The notes beneath the pieces are model-generated. The model was given only the letters and a program-made list of their open reading frames with translations, made no database searches and had not been told where the DNA came from. Of a stretch of 64,000 nucleotides of DNA, positions 44,723 to 53,718 are shown piece by piece. Numbering within the stretch: the stretch's first letter is position 1; every line of letters starts with the position of its first letter. A program made the position numbers and the translations under genes. Source of the DNA: Pseudohongiella sp. O18 (lineage in GTDB: Bacteria > Pseudomonadota > Gammaproteobacteria > Pseudomonadales > Pseudohongiellaceae); NCBI RefSeq assembly GCF_021729085.1, contig NZ_JAJSAR010000002.1, positions 248,001 through 312,000 on the forward strand. Direction: 5' to 3'.

Positions 44723-45844
44723 TTGTTTATTACAATACTGGCATGGTTGATGTTTGGCCTGTCCATTCTGTTGTGTCTGGTTTCCACACTGGGTCGCTTG
44801 TCACATTATGAGTGGTGGATTCGCGCCTGCGAGTTTCCCCGCGTGCAGATCGCTGCTGTGGCGTGCATCCTGGTGGTCGGCGGCCTGTTGCTGGACAGCA
44901 CCCAAACGCTGGCGGGTGTGGCGTTGTCGCAATGGACATGGGCGCTTGGCCTGATTGTGATGATCTATCAACTGTCGCGCATTCTGCCCTGGACAAGGTG
45001 GTGGCCTACTCAAATGGAGGACGCTAATGGAAAAGTGTCTGGCGAGCACTGCGTAACACTGCTGGTCGCAAATGTGCTGACGCCCAATCGCAATAGTGAA
45101 GGCCTGATCAATCAGGTGAAGCAGCATCAACCCGACATTCTGCTGGTGGTAGAGTCTGATCTGTGGTGGCAGTCGAAGCTCGATGAAGCATTCGGCGACT
45201 GGCACTCGATTGTCCGTGTTCCCCAGGACAATCTGTACGGTATGCATCTTTACTCCAGGCTGCCGCTGGAAGACGCCAAAGTTCATTACCTGATTGAAGA
45301 TGACATTCCGTCGATTCGGGCCTGGGTAAAACTGCCGGGTGGCAAACGCGTGCGCTTCTACGCGCTGCATCCCCGGCCGCCGGCGCCCAATGAAAGTGAG
45401 GAGTCATTGTGTCGTGATTCCGAGCTGTTGCTGGTGGGTCAGCAGGTTTATCGCGACAAGGAGCCGGCGATAGTTGCCGGTGATCTCAACGATGTCGCCT
45501 GGTCGCGAACCACACGGCTGTTTCGCCGCACCAGTGGCATGCTTGATCCACGGCGGGGCAGGGGCATGTTCAATACATTCCACGCTGGGTACTGGTTCAT
45601 GCGCTGGCCCCTCGATCATGTGTTCTGCACCGAACACTTTCTGCACAAGCGCATGCAGCGACTAGACTACTTCGGGTCTGATCATTTCCCGATCCTGGCG
45701 ACTCTGTGCTTCCGTCCATCCGAGTCAGATCGTAATGACAAACCCAGTGCGAATGGCGAAGAGCGTGACGAAGCCCGCGAAATTATCGATGATGGCAAAC
45801 AGCTCAGGAAAAGTCGTGGACTGGGCGATTCAGCCCTCGGGTAA
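44723..45844 (+). CDS. Membrane-anchored endonuclease/exonuclease/phosphatase-family protein
   Basis: This 373-residue protein has three N-terminal membrane segments (to about residue 90) and a catalytic domain of the EEP superfamily. Motifs seen are LLVANVLTPNR, LLVVESDLWW (metal Glu), HPRPPAPNESEESL, VAGDLNDVAWSRTT and DYFGSDHFPIL with the catalytic His. Substrates in the superfamily include DNA, phospholipids and phosphoinositides; the one here is unknown. The fold should face the periplasm or cytoplasm depending on topology. The TTG start at 44723 is supported by GGAGG 6 bases upstream; ATG 44750 is an alternative. The last 50 residues are polar and disordered. Confidence 0.86.
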   Translation: MFITILAWLMFGLSILLCLVSTLGRLSHYEWWIRACEFPRVQIAAVACILVVGGLLLDSTQTLAGVALSQWTWALGLIVMIYQLSRILPWTRWWPTQMEDANGKVSGEHCVTLLVANVLTPNRNSEGLINQVKQHQPDILLVVESDLWWQSKLDEAFGDWHSIVRVPQDNLYGMHLYSRLPLEDAKVHYLIEDDIPSIRAWVKLPGGKRVRFYALHPRPPAPNESEESLCRDSELLLVGQQVYRDKEPAIVAGDLNDVAWSRTTRLFRRTSGMLDPRRGRGMFNTFHAGYWFMRWPLDHVFCTEHFLHKRMQRLDYFGSDHFPILATLCFRPSESDRNDKPSANGEERDEAREIIDDGKQLRKSRGLGDSALG

Positions 45845-45956
45845 TACTTCTGACAGGTAGTGCGGACTGAACCCTGCAAACGTTTCGAGTCGTTCCAGAT
45901 CCGGGATATGAGTTGGACTTTAGTATGTCGCCATGATCCGGCTGAATGAGCGATAG

Positions 45957-45997
45957 TTGACATGGATCAATGCTTGCGGCACGGTGTCCGATACAAT
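45957..45997 (+). promoter_or_regulatory. FNR/Anr-type promoter of the Yip1-cco operon
   Basis: TTGACATGGATCAA (45957-45970) matches the FNR/Anr consensus TTGAT-N4-ATCAA at 9 of 10 positions. TACAAT (45992-45997) is a good -10 box. With a start point near 46004-46005 the FNR site is centred near -41.5, the classical place for FNR activation. ccoNOQP operons are commonly controlled this way when oxygen is low. The first gene downstream is the Yip1-like one at 46027. Confidence 0.75.
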
Positions 45998-46026
45998 GGC
46001 GTGGATAACTTCTTGGCAGGCTGGTT

Positions 46027-46650
46027 GTGTCCAATATGCAAGGAACCGTCCCTACAATGTTGCCGCTGCGTGCTCTGGTTATGCCCAGAGAAACCTGTCG
46101 GCAGCTTTCATCGAGTGAGCCAGGCGCACTCACGATTCTTTTTCGTTATGCGATCTGGCTGTTGCTGATGCCGCCTGTATTTGCCTGGCTGGGCGCCTAC
46201 CAGTTTGGCTGGCGCCTCGGTGCGGATGAACCGCTTATGCTGCCGGCATCCAGCCTGGCACTGATCAGTGCGGGGTACTTTGCTGCACTGGTGTTCGGGT
46301 TTGTATCCACGGCGCTGATCAGCCAATGGATGGCAACCACCTATGGTGCAAACCGCCACCTCGGGCGGCATTTTGCATTCGTCACAATGGTTGGCGCGCC
46401 ATTGGCCTTCGCCAGTCTCGCCCATCTTTTTCCGCACGTGTTTCTCAATGTTGTCATTCTGATTCCCGCGATGATGTGGAGCATGTACCTGTTGTATTCG
46501 GGCATTGCCACGGTGCTGGAAACGGTTCCGGAGCGTGGCATGTTGATGGCGTCGGCGCTGGTGGGCTGGTTGCTGGTGGCGGCGGTGTCACTGCTGGGTT
46601 TGAGTATGTGGTTGTGGGTGGCCGGCATCGGCCCCTCATTGGGAGTTTGA
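46027..46650 (+). CDS. Yip1-family membrane protein leading the cbb3 operon
   Basis: This inner-membrane protein of about 207 residues has five or six hydrophobic segments and the Yip1-type opening ([20 protein letters not shown] before the first segment). Bacterial Yip1 proteins have no established role. It lies between the FNR-type promoter and ccoN, 4 bases before the ccoN ATG, so it should be induced together with the oxidase. It could aid assembly, but that is inference from position. The start is GTG 46027 or ATG 46036; no strong ribosome site decides between them. Confidence 0.78.
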   Translation: MSNMQGTVPTMLPLRALVMPRETCRQLSSSEPGALTILFRYAIWLLLMPPVFAWLGAYQFGWRLGADEPLMLPASSLALISAGYFAALVFGFVSTALISQWMATTYGANRHLGRHFAFVTMVGAPLAFASLAHLFPHVFLNVVILIPAMMWSMYLLYSGIATVLETVPERGMLMASALVGWLLVAAVSLLGLSMWLWVAGIGPSLGV

Positions 46651-46654
46651 CCGG

Positions 46655-48127
46655 ATGGCAGCTGTTTACGAAGAAGGTATCAGTACTCTGAAGGCTGTAC
46701 AGGCAGAAATCTATCGTGACAAAGTTGTGTTGCGTCTGGTGCAGTTTTCCATTGTCTGGGCGATCGTGGCGATGGGCGCTGGGGTTTACATTTCGGCGGA
46801 GCTGTTGTGGCCCTGGCTGGATTTTGGGCAGCCCTGGCTTTCATTTGGACGTCTGCGTCCGCTGCATACCAATGGCGTCATTTTCGGGTTCGGCGTTTCT
46901 GCGCTGATGGCGACGGCATTCTACAGCGTGCAACGTACCAGCCATGTGTCACTCTTTGCGCCCCGATTGGCCTGGTTCTGTTGTTACGGCTGGCAGCTGA
47001 CGGTGCTGCTGGGTGGACTTTCGCTGCTGGGTGGCTGGACATCCAGCAAGGAATACGCTGAGCTGGAATGGCCGTTTGATATCGCCATCGCGATACTGTG
47101 GGTGTCATTTGGGGTTGTGTTTTTTGGTACCCTGGTAAAACGTCGTATCCGACCCATTTACATCTCCAACTGGTTCTATGGCGGTCTGATCATCGTTATC
47201 GCCATGCTGCACATCGTCAATAACCTGGCTCTGCCGGTGACGCTGGGCAAGTCCTACTCGCTGTATGCTGGCGCGCAGGATGCCGTCGTTCAATGGTGGT
47301 ACGGTCACAATGCTGTTGGCTTTTTGTTGACCGGCGGCTTTCTCGGCATGGTCTATTACTTCCTGCCCAAGCAGGCGGGTCGCCCGATCTGGAGTTATCG
47401 ACTATCCATCGTTGCTTTCTGGGCCTTTGTCTACACTTACATCTGGGCAGGCCCCCACCATCTGCATTACAGCGCCATCCCGGAATGGGTGCAGTCGCTG
47501 GGTATGGTAATGAGCATCATTCTACTGGCACCCTCGTGGGCAACCCTGATCAACGGCATCATGACCGTCAGTGGCGCCTGGCAGAAGCTGCGCACAGACC
47601 CGGCATTGAAGTTTATAGTGCTGGCACTGGCGTTTTATGGACTGGCGACTTTTGAAGGTCCGATGATGGCCATTCGCAGCGTTAACGTGGTCAGTCACTT
47701 TACTGACTGGACCATCGGTCATGTGCACTCTGGTGCGCTGGGCTGGAATGCCATGATCACCTACGGCACATTTTACTTTCTGATACCAAGAATGGCGGGA
47801 CGTCCGCTTTACAGTACACCATTGGCCAATCTGCATTTCTGGCTGGCACTGGCCGGCACCATGCTTTACATCATGGCGATGTGGGCGGCCGGCGTTTCTC
47901 AGGGACTGCTATGGCTGAACCTGGATGAAACGGGTGAACTGCGTTTCAACTTTACCGACATCATGGCAGGCATGGCTCCCTATTATGGACTGCGACTATT
48001 GGCCGGTTTGATCTTTCTGCTGGGCACCTGCCTGATGGCATGGAATCTGTTCATGACCATCAGAGGGCGGGATCCAGTCGAAGTCAGTGCACCCGACGTT
48101 GACCCGCTTTACGAGGTGAAACGATGA
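46655..48127 (+). CDS. ccoN: cbb3 oxidase subunit I, CcoN
   Basis: CcoN is the catalytic subunit of the cbb3-type cytochrome c oxidase, which reduces oxygen with high affinity in the inner membrane and pumps protons. The 490 residues span twelve membrane segments. [20 protein letters not shown] holds a haem ligand His. [19 protein letters not shown] contains a metal-site His and [20 protein letters not shown] the CuB pair. [20 protein letters not shown] holds the remaining haem ligands. The stop overlaps the ccoO start (ATGA). Assembly genes ccoGHIS do not follow and must lie elsewhere. Confidence 0.97.
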   Translation: MAAVYEEGISTLKAVQAEIYRDKVVLRLVQFSIVWAIVAMGAGVYISAELLWPWLDFGQPWLSFGRLRPLHTNGVIFGFGVSALMATAFYSVQRTSHVSLFAPRLAWFCCYGWQLTVLLGGLSLLGGWTSSKEYAELEWPFDIAIAILWVSFGVVFFGTLVKRRIRPIYISNWFYGGLIIVIAMLHIVNNLALPVTLGKSYSLYAGAQDAVVQWWYGHNAVGFLLTGGFLGMVYYFLPKQAGRPIWSYRLSIVAFWAFVYTYIWAGPHHLHYSAIPEWVQSLGMVMSIILLAPSWATLINGIMTVSGAWQKLRTDPALKFIVLALAFYGLATFEGPMMAIRSVNVVSHFTDWTIGHVHSGALGWNAMITYGTFYFLIPRMAGRPLYSTPLANLHFWLALAGTMLYIMAMWAAGVSQGLLWLNLDETGELRFNFTDIMAGMAPYYGLRLLAGLIFLLGTCLMAWNLFMTIRGRDPVEVSAPDVDPLYEVKR

Positions 48128-48753
48128 CTGGCATGTCTCTGCACAAGAAGCTCGAGGAAAACACCGGGCTACTGATTTTCGGGATTCTCGTGGTATCTGC
48201 CATCGGCGGGCTGGTGCAGATTTTACCCGTGCTAAACCAGGAATCTCTGGAAACACCAACTGGCAGCACACAGCCATATTCTGCTGTGGCACTCACGGGG
48301 CGCGACATTTACATTCGTGAGGGCTGCTCGGTATGCCATACGCAGCAGGTAAGGCCACTGATCGCAGAGGTCGAGCGCTACGGGCCCTACTCACGGTCGG
48401 GCGAATTTGTCTATGACCGTCCTTTCCTGTGGGGGTCTAAACGCACAGGGCCGGATTTGCATCGCCTGGCAGGCAAATATTCTGATGACTGGCATCGTGT
48501 CCATCTGCTTGATCCAAGGTCAGTTATTCCGGAATCGATCATGCCAGCCTATCCATGGTTGGAACACGCCCCGGCATCCGGGGTGGGTGATATTCAGAAA
48601 AAGATGCAGGTCCTGCAGCGTCTGGGCCATCCATACACGCAGGAGCAGATTGAGGCGGCTCCACAACAATTGGAAGGACTGACAGAACTCGACGCGCTTG
48701 TCACTTACCTGCAGCAGCTTGGAAGTGCTGTTTCTCGAGAGGAGGCGCCATGA
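48124..48753 (+). CDS. ccoO: cbb3 oxidase subunit II, CcoO (mono-haem c)
   Basis: CcoO is the membrane-anchored mono-haem cytochrome c subunit, passing electrons from CcoP to CcoN. Of 209 residues, 16-35 form the anchor ([20 protein letters not shown]). The haem site C68, C71 and H72 sits in [17 protein letters not shown], and a Met ligand is probably in [31 protein letters not shown] is characteristic. It overlaps ccoN and ccoQ by four bases each, so all subunits are coupled. Confidence 0.96.
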   Translation: MTGMSLHKKLEENTGLLIFGILVVSAIGGLVQILPVLNQESLETPTGSTQPYSAVALTGRDIYIREGCSVCHTQQVRPLIAEVERYGPYSRSGEFVYDRPFLWGSKRTGPDLHRLAGKYSDDWHRVHLLDPRSVIPESIMPAYPWLEHAPASGVGDIQKKMQVLQRLGHPYTQEQIEAAPQQLEGLTELDALVTYLQQLGSAVSREEAP

Positions 48754-48893
48754 CACTTTTCATATTCGTTGGCGATATGCTGGTCATGTTTTTTATGGTG
48801 ACAATGATAGTGTGGTTGACAGCGGGCGTGGGTAAATCCAGAGCACAGGAAATCAGCAGAATCCCGCTGGAGGATGAGAACTACAATGGCTGA
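48750..48893 (+). CDS. ccoQ: Small cbb3 oxidase subunit, CcoQ-like
   Basis: This 47-residue protein lies between ccoO and ccoP, the standard place of ccoQ. It starts inside the ccoO stop (ATGA) with GGAGG closely upstream. One membrane helix covers about residues 3-24 (FIFVGDMLVMFFMVTMIVWL), followed by a polar tail (GKSRAQEISRIPLEDE). CcoQ stabilises the complex in other bacteria. The sequence is poorly conserved in general, so the assignment rests mainly on size, helix and position. Its end overlaps the start of ccoP by 8 bases. Confidence 0.85.
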   Translation: MTLFIFVGDMLVMFFMVTMIVWLTAGVGKSRAQEISRIPLEDENYNG

Positions 48894-49776
48894 TATGCCC
48901 GGAGATTTTTGGAGTGGCTGGATCATGGTGCTGACGCTGGTGTCGGCGGCCGTGGTCGGGTGGCTGATCTGGAGCGTGTATTTTTCGCCGACGCCGCATG
49001 AGCCGGAAGAAGAATTAAACGAACCCGTGTGGGACGGCGATATGCGGGAGGGCAACGCCCCGGCACCCATGTGGTGGTTCTGGCTGATTCTCGGCGCCAC
49101 CGTATTCTCTGTCGGTTACCTGATGCTGTATCCGGGGCTCGGCTCCTTCAGTGGCATGCTGAACTGGTCGCAGGACGCCCGGGTCAGCAATGCCTACGAG
49201 CACTATCAAAACCAGTTTCAACCAGTCCGTGAGGAGATTCTGGCCACCTCGCTTGATGATTTGCAGTCCAGCTCAGGGCGCATGAATACCGCCTCGCGCC
49301 TGTTTGCCCGTGAATGCGCAGCATGTCATGGACGTGATGCCAGCGGTCAGCTGTCAATGTTTCCTGATCTGACCGATCAGGAGTGGCAGTGGGGCGCCAC
49401 TGCCGAGCAGGTGGAACAGACTCTGAGGAGTGGCCGTCGCGCTTCCATGCCTGCATGGTCAGGCGTCGTGGAAGAAAGCCAGCTAGAACCCCTGGTCGAT
49501 TATGTAATGGCGATGGATGGCAGCGATTCTGACCAGATGCCAGGGCGTGCGGTTTACATGACCTACTGTGTCGCCTGTCATGGCGCACAGGGAGAGGGTA
49601 ATGTTCTGTTCGGCGCGCCCTCCCTGCGAGACGATGACTGGCTATACGGCGGCGACCGCGCGAGCGTGCTGGCATCCATTACCGCTGGTCGGACGGGTGT
49701 AATGCCAGCATTTAATGATCGCCTGAATGACGCGCAGATTCGCTTACTGGTCGCATGGTTAACACGCGAGCAGTAA
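48886..49776 (+). CDS. ccoP: cbb3 oxidase subunit III, CcoP (di-haem c)
   Basis: CcoP is the di-haem cytochrome c subunit that receives electrons from soluble cytochromes or the bc1 complex. The 296 residues hold an N-terminal helix pair (FWSGWIMVLTLVSAAVVGWL, and WWFWLILGATVFSVGYLML) and two cytochrome domains. Haem sites are ECAACHGRDASG near residue 145 and YCVACHGAQGEG near residue 228. TGVMPAFNDRLNDAQI contains the second Met ligand. ATG 48886 is taken as start; ATG 48874 and ATG 48895 are also in frame. It faces the MscS gene with a 19-base gap. Confidence 0.95.
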   Translation: MADMPGDFWSGWIMVLTLVSAAVVGWLIWSVYFSPTPHEPEEELNEPVWDGDMREGNAPAPMWWFWLILGATVFSVGYLMLYPGLGSFSGMLNWSQDARVSNAYEHYQNQFQPVREEILATSLDDLQSSSGRMNTASRLFARECAACHGRDASGQLSMFPDLTDQEWQWGATAEQVEQTLRSGRRASMPAWSGVVEESQLEPLVDYVMAMDGSDSDQMPGRAVYMTYCVACHGAQGEGNVLFGAPSLRDDDWLYGGDRASVLASITAGRTGVMPAFNDRLNDAQIRLLVAWLTREQ

Positions 49777-49795
49777 GCCTGCCGGATAATGTGAC

Positions 49796-52129
49796 CTACT
49801 GGTTATCCTCATCATCGAAGTCTTTGCCTTTTTTGGCATTGGTCTCAGCGCGCTTGTCATCAACTTTTTTAGGTTCACTGTTGTCGCTGACAATTTTCTG
49901 CTCACCAATTGAGTGGATGGTGATCGGCGCTGCCGGCGCATTGCCGTCTTTGTCTTCGCCAAAATAGAGCGTCATGTGTGGGAACGGGATCTCTATGCCA
50001 GCTGCATCCAGACGATACTTGACCAGCCGGTTGTAGGCGCGTCCGATACGCCATTGTGAACCTGGCAGGGTTTTGATGCGAACGCGAATATTGACGGAAC
50101 TGTCAGCCAGGGCGGTAACACCATTGACCTCGATTTCCTCCAGAATGTCGTTTTTACAATCGTCATCGGCCATAAGCTCTTCAAAGGCCTTGCGCAGTTC
50201 TACAATCACCGCATCAATATCTTCACGATAGGCTACTCCGTACTCGCCTACATGATAGGCAAATTCACGCATGTAGTTGGATACGGTATCTACCGATGAG
50301 AATGGGATCAGGTGATAGGTGCCGGATAGATCTCGTAGCCCCAGGGAGCGGATGGTGAGTTTTTCCGCGACGCCGGTAATACCGGCGGCTGTTACGACAT
50401 CGCCGCTATTGATGGCGTTTTCCAGCTGAATAAAGACACCAGTAATGATGTCCTGCACCAGCTTCTGGGCACCAAAACCAATGGCCAGACCCAGCACCCC
50501 GGCACCTGCGATCAGAGGGCCGATATTAATACCGATTTCTGACAGTACGACCATCAGGGTCATCACAACCAGGGTGATCGACACAGCATTGCGGAAGATC
50601 GTCAACAGGGTTTTCTCACGCGCGCTGGGTCCGCCACGGGAAGAATCAGGGTTCAGTCGCTGCTCTATCCAGCTAGCCAGGGCAATCCATACACCAAGTG
50701 CCAGCAGGATGATCAAGGTTACAGAAATGGCTGTACCCAGTGTGTTGATGCCGGCATCCGATGCCAGCCATGCGGGCAGGTTGAACAGGCTCCAGGCGTC
50801 CGCCACAAAGCCGAGCACAACAATCAGGATGACCAGTCTGACACCCTTCATGATCGCAGGCAGGAATCCATTAAGCCGGTCTTCCAGCAAGGGGAAACGT
50901 GCCCTTGTTTCATCACTTAACTGGAAGCCACGACCCACCAGCTGACCCAGCACCACTGACAGGAACAGGCCCAGACCGATTGCCACCAGCGTCTGCAATG
51001 AGGCACGCAACATAAAGGGCAGAGCATCTTCGGGGCGTGCGATGGTCACCAGTGTCATCGCTGCCAGATAGGCAATTGCAACCACGAACCAGCTTTTGCT
51101 CAGCATGCCCAGCAAGACGCGATTGAATGTCATTTCTGCATTCTGGGAAAGCTCTGTGAGTTTATCGGTGATGCGGGATTTGTTTTGCAGAAGAATGGCC
51201 AGTGCGTACAGGAACGCCAGCAGCATCACAATCAGGGCAGTCAATTTGCCGACGGCAGGCGTAAGTAATTCATTGGCCAGCGGCACCAGAAACAATATGC
51301 CGTAACCGATGAAACCAACCAGCCTGGACAGCCAGGCGTGCCAGTAATGCGCCTGTTCGGCGCTCAGCGGCAGCATGCGAAGACCGTCATTTCGGGCGGC
51401 AAACAATACTCTGATCAGTGCGCGCGTGATTTCGATGATCAGAAACGCATTCAGGAACAGCGACTGCTGAATGTCCATTTCGCCAGAGTTGCCAGGTACA
51501 AACAGCGCAACCAGGTAGCCGCCCACATAGGCGAGTGGGATCACTACAAGATCCAGCAGGGCGGCACCACCCACGGCAATTGATTTGTGCAGCATACGAC
51601 TGCCGCCGGTATCTTTCAGTGCCCAGCGATCAATCGCGGTGAATACCGGTCGAGCCATCAGTCTCAACACAAGGAATAGCGACACAGCCGCCGCGATGAC
51701 AAGCAGCAGCCCCATGGCATCACTGGTCAGGTTGTCGACCTGCACAGCCTGCTCGCCAGTGACCAGGTCAGTTATTGACTGGAAAGCCTCCATGGATTCA
51801 GCGACCAGATTCTGTGCCAGCTCACGTGTGGCACCAGCAATTTCCTGCACCGGAGAGCCAGAGGCTTCTTCCTCGGCTGAAGATTCATCTGTTGTCGGAT
51901 CCTCGCCGGCTGCCAGGGCACGCAAGTCACTGATTAGCTGCTCTCTGGCTTGCTGATCCTCGAGGATATCTGCCAGGTAGGCATAGGAATTGTCAGTGCC
52001 GGAGTCGTTCTCGGTAGCGGTTTCTGCGGCCGTTGACAGCGCCGGCTGTGCGTTGGCGAGGCCAGCGACCATCAGTATGCAGAAACTGGCAATGATGGCG
52101 ATTATTTTGGCCGGTGTCAGATGCGTCAC
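49796..52129 (-). CDS. Large MscS-family mechanosensitive channel
   Basis: This 777-residue inner-membrane protein has a signal (TPAKIIAIIASFCILMVAGL, cut near ANAQ), a periplasmic region of about 130 residues, about ten membrane segments, and the C-terminal MscS domain. In that domain GLAIGFGAQKLVQDIITGVF is the pore helix and the beta-domain entry is AINSGDVVTAAGITG. A charged acidic tail ends it. It opens under osmotic downshift to release solutes. GTG 52129 has GGAG 8 bases upstream and gives a clean signal peptide, while the frame is open to 52237 without support. The length resembles YbiO or YjeP rather than small MscS. Confidence 0.9.
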   Translation of the reverse strand: MTHLTPAKIIAIIASFCILMVAGLANAQPALSTAAETATENDSGTDNSYAYLADILEDQQAREQLISDLRALAAGEDPTTDESSAEEEASGSPVQEIAGATRELAQNLVAESMEAFQSITDLVTGEQAVQVDNLTSDAMGLLLVIAAAVSLFLVLRLMARPVFTAIDRWALKDTGGSRMLHKSIAVGGAALLDLVVIPLAYVGGYLVALFVPGNSGEMDIQQSLFLNAFLIIEITRALIRVLFAARNDGLRMLPLSAEQAHYWHAWLSRLVGFIGYGILFLVPLANELLTPAVGKLTALIVMLLAFLYALAILLQNKSRITDKLTELSQNAEMTFNRVLLGMLSKSWFVVAIAYLAAMTLVTIARPEDALPFMLRASLQTLVAIGLGLFLSVVLGQLVGRGFQLSDETRARFPLLEDRLNGFLPAIMKGVRLVILIVVLGFVADAWSLFNLPAWLASDAGINTLGTAISVTLIILLALGVWIALASWIEQRLNPDSSRGGPSAREKTLLTIFRNAVSITLVVMTLMVVLSEIGINIGPLIAGAGVLGLAIGFGAQKLVQDIITGVFIQLENAINSGDVVTAAGITGVAEKLTIRSLGLRDLSGTYHLIPFSSVDTVSNYMREFAYHVGEYGVAYREDIDAVIVELRKAFEELMADDDCKNDILEEIEVNGVTALADSSVNIRVRIKTLPGSQWRIGRAYNRLVKYRLDAAGIEIPFPHMTLYFGEDKDGNAPAAPITIHSIGEQKIVSDNSEPKKVDDKRAETNAKKGKDFDDEDNQ

Positions 52130-52230
52130 TATGCGATCTCCATGTGGTCGTTGTTTTCTATGTTGCAGATGCTGAACAAGCCTAAGGTCTGGCAGGCCAA
52201 TTGGCAAATCTGCGGCTTCAGGTAATGCGC

Positions 52231-52280
52231 TTGACAATACTGTGTGACGTACAGCATTATTACTGTGTCGCGCACAGTAA
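52231..52280 (+). promoter_or_regulatory. padR promoter with two operator-like palindromes
   Basis: TTGACA (52231-52236) and CATTAT (52255-52260) form a promoter with an 18-base spacer, directed to padR. TACTGTGTGACGTACAG (52238-52254) fills the spacer, and TACTGTGTCGCGCACAGTA (52261-52279) covers the start point, 23 bases on. The second copy, extended one base each side, is a perfect palindrome with 8-base arms around TCGCG. The pattern fits autorepression by the PadR protein encoded at 52410. The untranslated leader would be about 140 bases. Confidence 0.65.
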
Positions 52281-52409
52281 GCGAATGCCGGGCTCTGCTG
52301 ACGCCTGAAAAATCAGTAGAAGCCGGGTACCAGGTTAAGTACGGATCTCTCGCGAGCTGGATCATGTAATGCAGCAGCCCTGAGGCAGAGTCCTTTAGAG
52401 AGGTAGCAC

Positions 52410-52745
52410 ATGAGTGAAGATCGTTTGGAGGCCATGCGCCTAGAATTGCGACGCGGCAGCCTGGCATTGATTGTCCTGACTGCGTTGCGTCAAGAGCACT
52501 ATGGCTACTCGCTACGTCAAAAACTGCAGGCTGACGGACTGGCCATCGAAGAGGGCACCCTGTACCCGCTGGTGCGCCGGCTTGAGAGTCATGGCCTGCT
52601 GGATAGTCGCTGGAGTGATGAACAGGGCAGGCGGCGACGTTACTACAGGATGTCGGTAGATGGACAGAAGGTTCTCAATGCATTGAAGCAGGAATGGCAG
52701 ACACTCAATAAGGTCATGCACACCGTACAGGAGTCATCATCATGA
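52410..52745 (+). CDS. PadR-family transcriptional regulator
   Basis: This 111-residue cytoplasmic regulator has the PadR winged helix: SLALIVLTALRQEHYGYSL starts the domain, EEGTLYPLVRRLESHGLL is the recognition helix with the conserved TLYP, and RRRRYYRMSVDGQKVL forms the wing. The C-terminal helix for dimerisation is short, so it is the small PadR-s2 type. GAGG lies 6 bases before the ATG. It overlaps the HAAS-domain gene by four bases (ATGA). It probably represses its own promoter at 52231-52280. The inducing signal is unknown. Confidence 0.92.
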   Translation: MSEDRLEAMRLELRRGSLALIVLTALRQEHYGYSLRQKLQADGLAIEEGTLYPLVRRLESHGLLDSRWSDEQGRRRRYYRMSVDGQKVLNALKQEWQTLNKVMHTVQESSS

Positions 52746-53677
52746 ACTGGATCGATCGCTACGTGGCAGAAATCAAGCGCTACCTGCCAGCAAAAAATCG
52801 CGATGATGTCGCGGAAGAACTGCAGTCGTTACTGGAAGAGGAAGTGCTTGAACTTGAGGCGGATCGCGAACGGCCGCTGACTGACGCGGAGTGGCATGAC
52901 CTGCTGCGGGAGTTTGGACATCCCATGCAGGTAGCTACACGCTATGGCGCCAATGGTGCACTGGTCAGTGCAGCTTTATATCCACTGTATCGCAAAGTGG
53001 TCACTTATCTGCTGGCTGCGACTGCACTCATTTATGTGGTTGCAATTGTCTGGAGCATCGTGGCGGATGTCACATGGGGGGTGATGACTGAGCAGCGTGC
53101 TGTCAATCTGGGGTTTGGCTTCAGTGAGGCCTGGTCATTTGCTGTGAACTGGCTGGTGTTCATCACGCTGGGATTTCATATTGCGGATCGCTACCTGGTA
53201 AATGCCGGCACACTGCAGCGATGGAATCCGGATTCGCTGCCACCAGCAATGGCTGAGCGCGAGACGCTGCTCTCGAGCATCCTGGTCAGTATTCTGGTGG
53301 CAGTATGGCTGGTCATACTGCACCGGTTGTCACCAGAATTCAGTGCGGCGGTATTGTCCGGTGAACAGGATAATCGTTTTATCACGCTCATCGGCTGGTT
53401 GAAAATTCAGGCGGTAGTGGTACTTGCCGTGTATCTTGTTCTTCTGTTCAAACCCCACTGGACCAAGGGCAAGCGCGCAATGATCATGGTGGCAGACGCA
53501 CTGACAGCATTTGGCATCGCGCTTTGTCTGTCAATGCCCGCGGAGGCCCTGCTGCAGGCATATCCACAATTGCCAGAAGGTCTGTTGCGCGTCAGCACAA
53601 TCGTTCTCTGGATCTGGGTTCTGGGGCTGCTGGCGGATCTACTGGTGCAGGGTTACAAAGTGGTACAGCGGCGCTGA
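52742..53677 (+). CDS. HAAS-domain membrane protein coupled to PadR
   Basis: This 311-residue protein begins with a helical HAAS-type region (NWIDRYVAEIKRYLPAKNRD, then VAEELQSLLEEEVLELEA and LLREFGHPMQVATRYG), which is found in proteins encoded next to PadR regulators. Six or seven membrane segments follow to the C-terminus. The overlap of four bases with padR ties them together. The usual view is that such proteins sense something at the membrane and signal through PadR, but no ligand is known. A perfect hairpin at 53668-53691 overlaps its last codons. Confidence 0.85.
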   Translation: MNWIDRYVAEIKRYLPAKNRDDVAEELQSLLEEEVLELEADRERPLTDAEWHDLLREFGHPMQVATRYGANGALVSAALYPLYRKVVTYLLAATALIYVVAIVWSIVADVTWGVMTEQRAVNLGFGFSEAWSFAVNWLVFITLGFHIADRYLVNAGTLQRWNPDSLPPAMAERETLLSSILVSILVAVWLVILHRLSPEFSAAVLSGEQDNRFITLIGWLKIQAVVVLAVYLVLLFKPHWTKGKRAMIMVADALTAFGIALCLSMPAEALLQAYPQLPEGLLRVSTIVLWIWVLGLLADLLVQGYKVVQRR

Positions 53678-53691
53678 CGTATCAGCGCCGC
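53668..53691. terminator. Perfect hairpin between convergent HAAS and Tat-protein genes
   Basis: Arms GCGGCGCTGA (53668-53677) and TCAGCGCCGC (53682-53691) pair perfectly around CGTA. The left arm contains the TGA stop of the HAAS gene. No T tract follows on either strand, so it is terminator-like rather than a textbook terminator. Confidence 0.5.
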
Positions 53692-53718
53692 CTGGTCCAT
53701 GAACCCTGATCGCTCAGA

